64,000 bases of DNA, taken from CAYSPT01 sp964432985 (GTDB lineage Bacteria; Muiribacteriota; CAYSPT01). This document shows, piece by piece, positions 50,573-58,424 of the stretch (position 1 is the first letter of the stretch; each line of letters begins with the position of its first letter). The DNA is taken from positions 15,106-79,105 of the forward strand of contig CAYSPT010000021.1 in NCBI GenBank assembly GCA_964432985.1, in the 5' to 3' direction. Position numbers and translations under genes: made by a program. Below the pieces are notes generated by a model that was given only the letters and a program-made list of their open reading frames with translations, did not search any database and was not told the origin of the DNA.

Positions 50573-53500
50573 TTGAGAACCACTATGAGGATTGCCGCAC
50601 TACTTCTCCTGCTGTTACTGCTCACCGCGCTGACCTGGACACTGATCCGGGTCCGTTCACAGGTCGGGCAGCACCAGACCATCACGGTCGTTCCGCCGCG
50701 CTTGTTTGCCGGAAGCACCGCCCGGGTACGGGTGCTCACCAGGACATACTCCACCGGGAGCCCCATCGCCCGCTCGTCGGTAAAGCTGGAACTGGTGAAT
50801 AAAACAGAAACTGTGGTAGCAAAGGCCAGGGGAACTACCGACGAAAACGGAACGGCCAGCGTGGTGCTTCCTGTGAGTGAAAATCTGCAGGGCGACTACC
50901 GGCTCAGGGTGGCGGCCGGTTCCGATTTCGGCCGTGACGAACTGGTTGAACCAATAGAGATAGTGCGTCCGGCCAGGCTCTACCTCACCACGGACAAGCC
51001 CGTCTACCAGCCGGGCCAGACCATCCACATACGCTGCCTGGCGCTGGATTCCTTCCGGATGAAGCCTTTCGAAGGCCGCGACATAATTATGTCAGTTTTC
51101 GACTCGAAGGAAAACAAGGTGTTCAAACGCCGGATGGCTGCGTCCCGGTTCGGCGTGGTGAGCGCGGAATTTCAACTGGACACGGAAGTGCTGACAGGGT
51201 CGTACCGCGTGACCGCTTCCATGGATGAGGTGGAAAGCTCGAGAAACGTGACGGTGAAGAAGTACTCGCTTCCCAAGTTCAAGGTCAGGCTCCATACGGA
51301 CACTTCCTACTCGCTTCCGGGAGAGGTCCTGGCCGGGACGGTCAGCGTGCGGTACTTTTTCGGTAAGCCGGTGGACGGGGGAACCGTCCGTCTCAAGCTG
51401 TCAACCTTTGACACCGGTTTCAACAAGGTGGGAGAGGTGCTGGGAGAAACTAATCCGGATGGAATGTTCCGATTCGAGTATCCCCTGCCGCCGCACTTCA
51501 CCGGGCTGCCGCTGCAGAAGGGTGACGCGCTGCTTTTCCTTGACGCGGAGGTGACCGACGCCGCCGGACAGACCGAGACGGCGCGGTACACCCAGACCGT
51601 GTCCAAAGAACGACTGAAGGTAGAGGTGGTACCAGAAAGCGGGAGGCTGTCTTCGGGGCTGGACAACATCATCTACTTCGTTACCTGCTATCCGGATGGG
51701 ACGCCGGCCAGATGCGAGCTCACGGTAAACGGGAGCCGTGTCCTGACCGACCGGATGGGAATCGGCTCCATGGTGTTCAAGCCGCTCAAGGAGGAGTCAT
51801 CACTCATCATCCAGGCAGTAGACGACCGGGGCAACCGCCTGGAACGCATCGAGCGGATGTCCTGCCGGCGGAACCGTCAATCGGTTCTTCTCAGGACGGA
51901 CAGGAGCCTGTACGAATCGGGTCAGACAGCCTGTTTCCAGGTGTTTTCCACCGTGGGGAAGGGTGTGGCCTTCATGGATTTTCTCAAGGACGGACAGATC
52001 GTTCTTACCACCACCATTCCTCTCGACGGCGGCCGCGGACAAGTGGAGATGGACCTGCCGGGTGACCTGTTCGGCACCATGGAGCTCAACGCCTACCTGG
52101 TCACCAGGGACGCCGACATCATCAGGGACAGCAAGGTTATATACGTTAAGCAGACGGGGCAGCTGAAGGTTGATATCATCAGCGAAAAAGAGGTATACCG
52201 CCCTGGTGAAACCGGGAAGATCTCGCTGCGGGTCACCGATGAAAACGGTACGGGCGCCGAGGCGCTCCTGGGTATAAGCGTCGTTGACGAAAGCGTTTTT
52301 TCCGTGGCGGCCAACGACGCTTCCCTGGCCAGGATTTATTTCACCCTGGAGAAGGAGCTGCTGGAGCCGAAGTACCAGGTCAAGTACGGTGCGGCCGGTA
52401 TCGACCTGGCCGCGATGATCCAGGAGCCGCTGACGCAAAAAGGTCAGCCGGGACCGTCTCCGTCACAGAGTCCGCAGCGAGACACGGTCCAACCTGTGGT
52501 GGATCCCGGAATAGTATCCAACATTCTATTTGCCCGGCTTCCTCTGTTGTCTGCCGTGTCCCTGGTGACGGAGCCGCTGGAATCGAAAATCGAAAAACAC
52601 CGCCGCCACAGCCAGCAGTCGATCAAGTCGATCAACCGGACCCTGTTTTTACTGGTGTGCTCCCTGGCCCTACTGGCGGGAATCATGGCCTTAGGGACGG
52701 TAATTGCCAGGTTCCGCTGTGATTGGAAATGCTATACTCTGAAAGAGGCGGATGGTCTCAGCCGGCTTCGGAAACCGTCCTTCGACCGCTCCCGTGTGGC
52801 GTTCAACATAAGCTTTATACTGCTGCTGTTCGTGGTGGCTCTGGCGGTGTACGAGCCCGGGATTCACCAGGCCCTGACCAGCGGAAAACTGCTCAGGGGT
52901 TTTCTTTTCGATATCCGGTCCGTGATGGCGTCCCTGGTGCTGATCGGCATTTTTTCGCTGATGGCCTGGAATGTCCGCTCCGCCATGTCCGTGGTGAAGC
53001 AGGAGAACGTCCCCGTTCCGGCCGGTGTCTGTTACCTGGCGGTATCCCTGGCGCTTATCTGCGCCTCCCTGCACATCTACCTGGCGGAACATGTGGCCGA
53101 TGTTTCCAGGGGATCTTCCTCCGCAGAGCTTTGTTCCCTGCTCATGCTGGTAGCCGTTCCCCTGATCGTGTACGTTACTTCCGTATCGGTTCACAAGGAA
53201 GCCGCCGGCTTCTATAGCTGCATAGCCTGCCTGATCATTCTTCCCCTGGTCCTGGTCGTGGTAGTCCTCTACATCGCCGTGGTTATTGCTCTGGGCGCCG
53301 TCCTGGCCCAAATGCTTCCCTACTACGTGTCCGACAGCCCCCCGTTCATACTATTGGGGATGGCCTTTATCATGATCAGCACGGGATTTCTCATCAACAT
53401 CCTGTCCAAGCATCTGATGCAGGGCCTTAAAAAGATGCTCATTCCGTTATCCTGGAACAGCCATGAGATTGAGCTCAGCCTCAGCAGCGGGCGCAACCGG

Positions 53501-55798
53501 GTGTTCGCGTACAGTATCGTTTTCCTTATTATAGCCATGCTGGTGGCGGTCGGTTTGCCGCAGTTCGCTTCTATGAGCGGGGATTCGAAAATGGCCAAAG
53601 CCCGGCAGGATATGGATGTGCTGGTGGGGGCTAAAATGAGGCACGATGCCATGGAACCGGGGCCCGAAACGGGGCGCCGCAGACGTGACACGCAGGCAGG
53701 AGAGCGTCCCCGGGTCCGCTCCTGGTTTCCCGAGACCCTCTATGTCAATCCGGCCCTGGTCACCGATGGGGAGGGAAGAGCTGAACTCGATCTGAAACTG
53801 GCCGATTCCATCACCGACTGGCGGTTCTCCTGTTTCGCTTCCGACCGCCACGGGCGCCTGGGAGCGGCCAACGCCGCCGTGAGGGTGTTTCAGGATTTCT
53901 TCATCGACCTGGACCTGCCGCCGGTGCTCACGGAGCATGATTACATCTCTATCCCGGTGGCCTGCTACAACTACCTTCAGGAGCCGCAGGAAATCAGGGT
54001 GGCCCTCAAGGAAGCGGACTGGTTCCGCCCTGAGTCCACGTCGCTTGAGCAGTCCGTCGTCCTGGGCGCTGCGGCAGTGGGGGTGGTCCATTTTCCAGTC
54101 AAAATCACCGGGCACGGCATCAAGGAGGTGACCGTGGAAGCGTACGGCACATCCATGAGCGATGCCTTGTCCCGCCGCCTGGAAGTAGTCCCTGACGGAA
54201 AGCTGGTTCAGCAGTCTGCAAACGGCTACGTGCGGGACACTGTGCGGCAGACGGTAGACTTTCCCCCCGGTTCCCAGGCGGGGAAAATCCTGGTGAAGCT
54301 CTACCCGGGCGTGTTTTCGCAGGTGGTGGAGGGACTTGACGGAATGCTGCAAATGCCCCATGGCTGCTTCGAGCAGACCACCTCCATAACCTACCCCAAC
54401 ATCATGGTCCTTCAGTACCTGCGCCGCTCAGGACGCACCACTCCCGAGATAGAGATGAAAGCCCTGCAGTACATCAACCTGGGATACCAGCGGCTGTTGA
54501 AGTTCGAGATCGATGGCGGAGGATTCTCGTATTTCGGGCGCCCTCCGGCGCTGCTGGGTCTGACCGCCTATGGGTTGTCGGAGTTTATGGACATGGCCGA
54601 GCTCATCGAGATAGACGCGGATATCATCACCCGGACCCGCGCCTGGCTTCTCAAGCAGCAAAACCAGGACGGCAGCTGGCGTCAGGGCGGTTCCCGTCGG
54701 GGCTGGGACCGGTCCGCTTCGCTGACCACCGCTTACATTACCTGGGCACTGGTCCGGTCCGGCTACCGCGGCGATAGGATTGAGCGGGCGTTTTCGTATC
54801 TGGATGGGCCGGGGCGGATGCCGGAGAATACCTATTTTCTGGCCCTCTACACCCTCGCGGCTTCCAGGTACTACGGGCAGGACCACTCCAGTACCAGGCA
54901 GGCGCTTCAAGCCCTTTACCAGGCCCGCTCCGAGAACGAAGAGGAGTGCTGGTGGTCCACTGAGGCACAGACCATGACCTGCTCTTCGGGAACCACCGCT
55001 TCCATGGAGACTACCTCTTTAGCGGCCCTGGCATTTATTCAATCGGCCGTCCACTCGCGCTCGGTCATGAAAGCGCTCAACTTTCTCCTTCAGCGCAAGG
55101 ACGGCCGGGGCACCTGGGGCTCCACCCATGCCACTGTGCTGGCCCTGGGGACACTGACCGCGGCTTCGGGACAAACGCTGAAAACCGTGGACAGCCAGGC
55201 CTTTGTGGATGTTTCCATGAACGGCGAGCCGGTTGGGACGGTGACCGTCGACCCCGAAAACTGGGACGTAGTCCAAATGGTGGACACGGGTGAATGTCCG
55301 CCGGGACGGCACATGGTAGAACTTAAACTTCGCGGAGAAGCCAACGTTATCTTCCAGGTGGTCCAGAAATACTACCGTCCCTGGGAGCACCTCCCGGAGG
55401 AGCGGACAAAAACGGTGGAAATCGAGGTGGACTACGACCGGCGGAAGCTGGCTGTGAACGACACGGTCACCTGCCGGGCGGGCGTTTCGTACAATGGACG
55501 GAGGCAGTCGTCGATGATTATCGTCGACCTGGGAGTGCCCCCCGGGTTCAGCCCGGTGACCGCCGACCTGGAAGCTCTGCTCCAAAAGGGCGCTGTCAGA
55601 AAATACTCGGTCACTCCCCGCCAGATCATACTGTACCTGGACGGCATGAGACCGGGGGAGTATTTAGAGTTCGCCTGCAGGCTGAAAGCCCGGTTTCCCA
55701 TCCGGGCCAAAACGCCCCGCTCCAGGATCTACGAGTACTACAACCCCGATGTACAGGACATCGAGGAGCCGGTATCGATAGAGGTGATGGAGATATGA
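50573..55798 (+). CDS. Alpha-2-macroglobulin/complement-like thioester protein with an internal membrane domain
   Basis: TTG 50573 follows GAGGGGG by nine bases; ATG 50585 is an alternative. The 1,741-residue protein has an N-terminal helix (IAALLLLLLLLTALTW) and then macroglobulin domains, with YLTTDKPVYQPGQTIHIRCL and LGISVVDESVFSV as A2M motifs. Residues about 690-1000 hold roughly eight membrane helices, the last being pilin-like (VAVGLPQFASM). RRRRDTQAGERPRVR then leads to the A2M motif SWFPETL. The thioester site is MPHGCFEQTTS, with Cys1265 and Gln1268. A TED-type helical domain and a receptor-binding-like end (SRIYEYYNPD) follow. Such proteins trap or covalently tag targets outside the cell. 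A membrane domain at the bait position is highly unusual. Confidence 0.88.
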   Translation: MRTTMRIAALLLLLLLLTALTWTLIRVRSQVGQHQTITVVPPRLFAGSTARVRVLTRTYSTGSPIARSSVKLELVNKTETVVAKARGTTDENGTASVVLPVSENLQGDYRLRVAAGSDFGRDELVEPIEIVRPARLYLTTDKPVYQPGQTIHIRCLALDSFRMKPFEGRDIIMSVFDSKENKVFKRRMAASRFGVVSAEFQLDTEVLTGSYRVTASMDEVESSRNVTVKKYSLPKFKVRLHTDTSYSLPGEVLAGTVSVRYFFGKPVDGGTVRLKLSTFDTGFNKVGEVLGETNPDGMFRFEYPLPPHFTGLPLQKGDALLFLDAEVTDAAGQTETARYTQTVSKERLKVEVVPESGRLSSGLDNIIYFVTCYPDGTPARCELTVNGSRVLTDRMGIGSMVFKPLKEESSLIIQAVDDRGNRLERIERMSCRRNRQSVLLRTDRSLYESGQTACFQVFSTVGKGVAFMDFLKDGQIVLTTTIPLDGGRGQVEMDLPGDLFGTMELNAYLVTRDADIIRDSKVIYVKQTGQLKVDIISEKEVYRPGETGKISLRVTDENGTGAEALLGISVVDESVFSVAANDASLARIYFTLEKELLEPKYQVKYGAAGIDLAAMIQEPLTQKGQPGPSPSQSPQRDTVQPVVDPGIVSNILFARLPLLSAVSLVTEPLESKIEKHRRHSQQSIKSINRTLFLLVCSLALLAGIMALGTVIARFRCDWKCYTLKEADGLSRLRKPSFDRSRVAFNISFILLLFVVALAVYEPGIHQALTSGKLLRGFLFDIRSVMASLVLIGIFSLMAWNVRSAMSVVKQENVPVPAGVCYLAVSLALICASLHIYLAEHVADVSRGSSSAELCSLLMLVAVPLIVYVTSVSVHKEAAGFYSCIACLIILPLVLVVVVLYIAVVIALGAVLAQMLPYYVSDSPPFILLGMAFIMISTGFLINILSKHLMQGLKKMLIPLSWNSHEIELSLSSGRNRVFAYSIVFLIIAMLVAVGLPQFASMSGDSKMAKARQDMDVLVGAKMRHDAMEPGPETGRRRRDTQAGERPRVRSWFPETLYVNPALVTDGEGRAELDLKLADSITDWRFSCFASDRHGRLGAANAAVRVFQDFFIDLDLPPVLTEHDYISIPVACYNYLQEPQEIRVALKEADWFRPESTSLEQSVVLGAAAVGVVHFPVKITGHGIKEVTVEAYGTSMSDALSRRLEVVPDGKLVQQSANGYVRDTVRQTVDFPPGSQAGKILVKLYPGVFSQVVEGLDGMLQMPHGCFEQTTSITYPNIMVLQYLRRSGRTTPEIEMKALQYINLGYQRLLKFEIDGGGFSYFGRPPALLGLTAYGLSEFMDMAELIEIDADIITRTRAWLLKQQNQDGSWRQGGSRRGWDRSASLTTAYITWALVRSGYRGDRIERAFSYLDGPGRMPENTYFLALYTLAASRYYGQDHSSTRQALQALYQARSENEEECWWSTEAQTMTCSSGTTASMETTSLAALAFIQSAVHSRSVMKALNFLLQRKDGRGTWGSTHATVLALGTLTAASGQTLKTVDSQAFVDVSMNGEPVGTVTVDPENWDVVQMVDTGECPPGRHMVELKLRGEANVIFQVVQKYYRPWEHLPEERTKTVEIEVDYDRRKLAVNDTVTCRAGVSYNGRRQSSMIIVDLGVPPGFSPVTADLEALLQKGAVRKYSVTPRQIILYLDGMRPGEYLEFACRLKARFPIRAKTPRSRIYEYYNPDVQDIEEPVSIEVMEI

Positions 55799-55876
55799 GC
55801 ACCACGAAAACACAAACTGCTTGGACATGGCTGTGCCGGGAGGGATTAATTTGAGCACCACGAAAACACAAACTGC
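55795..55876. repeat. 56-bp tandem duplication resetting a start codon
   Basis: The 25 bases from TGAGCACCACGAAAACACAA at 55796 recur at 55852 (offset 56). The first copy makes ATGA with the macroglobulin stop and would encode only 19 residues before TGA at 55852. The second copy gives the TTG start of the GspG-like gene. Confidence 0.95.
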
Positions 55877-56288
55877 GTCGACTAAACTGAACCGGGAGAG
55901 GGAAATGGTCCTGGTCTGCCTGGTGCTGCCGCTGGTTCTGTACCTGGTGGTTGCCCTGGTGCTGGACGGCACCTTCGGCGGCCGGTCACGGATAAGTGAC
56001 ACCACGGTACCGGGCGGCGGAAGAGTGCGCAGGGCCATCCCGGGCAGGATAGAGCTGGCGGTCTTTGACAGCTCTCCCCGGCTCGGTGAGGACGGTGACG
56101 AAGCGCAAGTCCGGCGCCGGAGTTACGGAACGAAAGAGCTCAAAGCCCTGGAGGGAACATACCTCACAAAGCTGCCGCTGGACCCCTGGGGAAACGACTA
56201 CCGGCTGGATTCCGCGAGCAAGACTATCATCAGTGCCGGGTCCGACGGCCAGTTCGGGACACAGGACGATATCACGACGAACTACTAG
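55851..56288 (+). CDS. Small membrane protein with GspG-like C-terminal domain
   Basis: TTG 55851 has GGGAGGG seven bases upstream and starts LSTTKTQTASTKLNRERE. The 145-residue product has one membrane helix (VLVCLVLPLVLYLVVALVL). The C-terminal part LTKLPLDPWGNDYRLDS and SAGSDGQFGTQDDIT matches the end of type II secretion pseudopilin GspG, including the calcium-binding DPWG and DDI loop. The pilin N-terminal helix and cleavage site are absent, but a pilin-like helix is embedded in the macroglobulin just upstream. It follows that gene by 52 bases and was probably once ATGA-coupled to it. It may partner the membrane domain. Confidence 0.75.
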   Translation: MSTTKTQTASTKLNREREMVLVCLVLPLVLYLVVALVLDGTFGGRSRISDTTVPGGGRVRRAIPGRIELAVFDSSPRLGEDGDEAQVRRRSYGTKELKALEGTYLTKLPLDPWGNDYRLDSASKTIISAGSDGQFGTQDDITTNY

Positions 56289-56389
56289 AATTTGATGTTT
56301 TTTGCCTTTTCCTGCAGTGCTTCGATGAAGGTTTGGGCTAACTCAGAATTTGATGTTTTTTGCCTTTTCCTGCAGTGCTTCGATGAAGG
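56288..56389. repeat. 58-bp tandem duplication at the end of the small basic gene
   Basis: A 44-base sequence beginning GAATTTGATGTTTTTTGCC is identical at 56288-56331 and 56346-56389, offset 58. It duplicates the last codons of the minus-strand gene, out of frame. Confidence 0.95.
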
Positions 56390-56699
56390 CGGGCAGCTTT
56401 CTGTGCGGGATGGTGATGTGCCGCTCTTTTTCTCCCTTGGTTTCGGTAATCCGGAGCGCCGGTCCGATGCGGGACTGTATCCACCTGAACGTGTATTCAC
56501 GCTCTCTCTTGGATTTTTGCTCTCCTTTGAGAAGCGCCTTACGGACTTTCCCTTTTTTGTCGTCCAGCAGGAATTTTCTGCGGTCGAAAACCACCCGGTA
56601 TTCACTCCTGTTCCGTGAATGTTCCACTAGTGGAACCCAATGTTCAGCTTTAGGAACATTAGTAATCGGACGGAGCGATCCCCGACCGATGCAGTACAT
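56343..56699 (-). CDS. Small basic protein, possibly PUR/PC4-like
   Basis: This 118-residue protein is rich in Lys and Arg. YRVVFDRRKFLLDDKKGK is followed by YTFRWIQSRIGPALRITETK and HITIPHRKLPAFIEALQEKA. The alternation of a strand with aromatic/basic residues, RITET, then a terminal helix resembles the single-stranded nucleic acid-binding PUR or PC4-like repeat, but the match is by eye only. TATAAT (minus strand, 56732-56737) could be its -10 box; no ribosome site is evident. Its last codons are duplicated downstream. It may instead be an unrelated orphan. Confidence 0.5.
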   Translation of the reverse strand: MYCIGRGSLRPITNVPKAEHWVPLVEHSRNRSEYRVVFDRRKFLLDDKKGKVRKALLKGEQKSKREREYTFRWIQSRIGPALRITETKGEKERHITIPHRKLPAFIEALQEKAKNIKF

Positions 56700-56807
56700 A
56701 TTAGCAATGCTAGTTGAGAGATTCTTATTATATTATACAGGTTTTATAGCGAATAGTGGTACTAAAAATTTGAGTTTTTTTGTATGCATTGCCAGTAAAG
56801 CATTCTA

Positions 56808-58424
56808 TCAGGTGGAACCCTTCTTCCCGTAACCTCCCCCTCCGGGCGTTTCGATTATCAGGGTGTCACCTTCAAAAAGCTTAACGGAAACCTTGCTGCC
56901 CAGTTGTTCGGTCTCACCGCCGCAGCGGCGCACCAGGTAGCGGCTGCACGCTCCCGGTTCTCCGCCGGCGGCCCCCCACGGAGGAACGCGCCGCCGCTCT
57001 CCCAGTACGGTGAGGTGCGCTTCGGGCGCCAGCAGGGTCCAGCTGCGCCGTATACCGTTTCCACCCCGCCAGGCGCCGACACCGCCGGTGCCGGGCCGAA
57101 GCTCGTATTGCTCGAAGCGCAGTGGATAGTATTGCTCCATGGCTTCGATGGGGGTGTTCATGGTGTTGGTCATATTGCACTGCACCCCGTCAACCCCCGG
57201 TTTTTCCGGTCGTCCCCCGGATCCGCCGCCGATGGTCTCGTAGTAAACGAACGGCTTCCCGGTGACGGGATCGGTTCCGCCCACGATGACGTTGTTCATG
57301 CTGCCGTAGGAAGCAGCCGGTACCCGGCCGGGCAGGGCCAGCCCCAGCGCTCTGAATACCGTGTCGGCTATTCTTTGGGATGTTTCCAGGTTGCCCCCGG
57401 CAACCGGCGCCGGCGGCCGCGGGTTTACCAGGCACCCCGCCGGAGCGGACACCCGGATGGGACGTAAATCACCTTCGTTTACCGCCGTGTCCGGTGCTAC
57501 GATGGATTTGACTGCGAAGTAGGCGGCCGAGAGCGTCACCCCGAAGACGGCGTTTAACGGGGCGGCGACCTGCGGATCGGTTCCTTCGAAAGATACCGTC
57601 AGATCGCCGCCTTCCTTGCGGAGACGAACCCGTATCCAGGTCAGTGAGGGTGAAGTTGACGTGTCACCTGGATCTTGCCCACCCACATCCTCCAGGCAGT
57701 CCTCCGCTGCAAAAACGCCGTCGGGTATGTCTTGAAGCCGGCGCCGCATCCGGCGTTCTCCGAAATCGATGAGATGGTGAAATATGCCAAACAACGTGCG
57801 GTGACCATAGGTTTCGGCCAGTTCAAGCATTCGGCGTTCACCCAGATTGACCGCTGCTACCTGGGCCCTGAGGTCCCCCATGGCTATACCGGGATTGCGG
57901 ACCTGATCGATGAACAGGCGTTTCACCTCAGCGTTAAAATCGCCCCTGGAAAACAGCTTCGTGGGATAGACCACGATTCCTTCCTCGTCGAGTGACATGG
58001 CGGTGCAGGAGATACTGCCGGGGTGCGCTCCCCCCACGTCTACGTGGTGGGCCTTGTTGGCGCTGAAACCGATCAGGGTGCGGCGGTGAAAAACCGGTTT
58101 GATGACGGTCATATCGTTGAGATGTGTCCCTACGATGTACGGGTCGTTGGCCATGATAATGTCCCCGGGGTGAAACGGTGTTCCATTATCCCGGCACCAG
58201 GTGAGAACATTTTTCAACCCCCACGGCAGGGATCCCAGGTGGACCGGGATGTGCTCCGCTTGTGCCAGCAGGTTCCCCAGGGGGCCGAACAGCGCGCAGG
58301 AGTGGTCCATCCGCTCCTTGATGTTATGCGAGTAAGCGGCGTTTTTTAAGGCGATTCCCATTTCTTCAGCAGTATAAGCCAGGGCGTTTGAAAGGACCTC
58401 GGCGGTGACCGGATCGTGTGTCAT
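56808..58424 (-). CDS. hyuB: Hydantoinase B/oxoprolinase family subunit
   Basis: This 538-residue protein matches the HyuB subunit over its full length. MTHDPVTAEVLSNALAYTAEEMG is the family N-terminus. LAQAEHIPVHLGSLPWGLKN, PGDIIMANDPYIVGTHLNDM and FSANKAHHVDVGG are core motifs. The C-terminal IETPGGGGYGKKG is typical. With HyuA it hydrolyses hydantoins or 5-oxoproline using ATP. Its ATG overlaps the HyuA stop as ATGA. The substrate cannot be told from sequence; acetone carboxylase-type relatives need a third subunit, which is absent here. Confidence 0.93.
   Translation of the reverse strand: MTHDPVTAEVLSNALAYTAEEMGIALKNAAYSHNIKERMDHSCALFGPLGNLLAQAEHIPVHLGSLPWGLKNVLTWCRDNGTPFHPGDIIMANDPYIVGTHLNDMTVIKPVFHRRTLIGFSANKAHHVDVGGAHPGSISCTAMSLDEEGIVVYPTKLFSRGDFNAEVKRLFIDQVRNPGIAMGDLRAQVAAVNLGERRMLELAETYGHRTLFGIFHHLIDFGERRMRRRLQDIPDGVFAAEDCLEDVGGQDPGDTSTSPSLTWIRVRLRKEGGDLTVSFEGTDPQVAAPLNAVFGVTLSAAYFAVKSIVAPDTAVNEGDLRPIRVSAPAGCLVNPRPPAPVAGGNLETSQRIADTVFRALGLALPGRVPAASYGSMNNVIVGGTDPVTGKPFVYYETIGGGSGGRPEKPGVDGVQCNMTNTMNTPIEAMEQYYPLRFEQYELRPGTGGVGAWRGGNGIRRSWTLLAPEAHLTVLGERRRVPPWGAAGGEPGACSRYLVRRCGGETEQLGSKVSVKLFEGDTLIIETPGGGGYGKKGST

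Noticed and set aside
50365..50802. 145-residue frame from GTG 50365 through the 18-bp repeats (ADLATW units)
   Set aside because: It overlaps the macroglobulin start out of frame, and its periodic part is only the tandem repeat. The opposite strand is equally open. I cannot support it as a gene.
53447..54361. 304-residue minus-strand frame
   Set aside because: It is antisense to the macroglobulin gene; no domain or signal.
56285..56605. 106-residue minus-strand frame ending with the same residues as the small basic gene
   Set aside because: It results from the 58-bp duplication and reads the gene body in the wrong frame.
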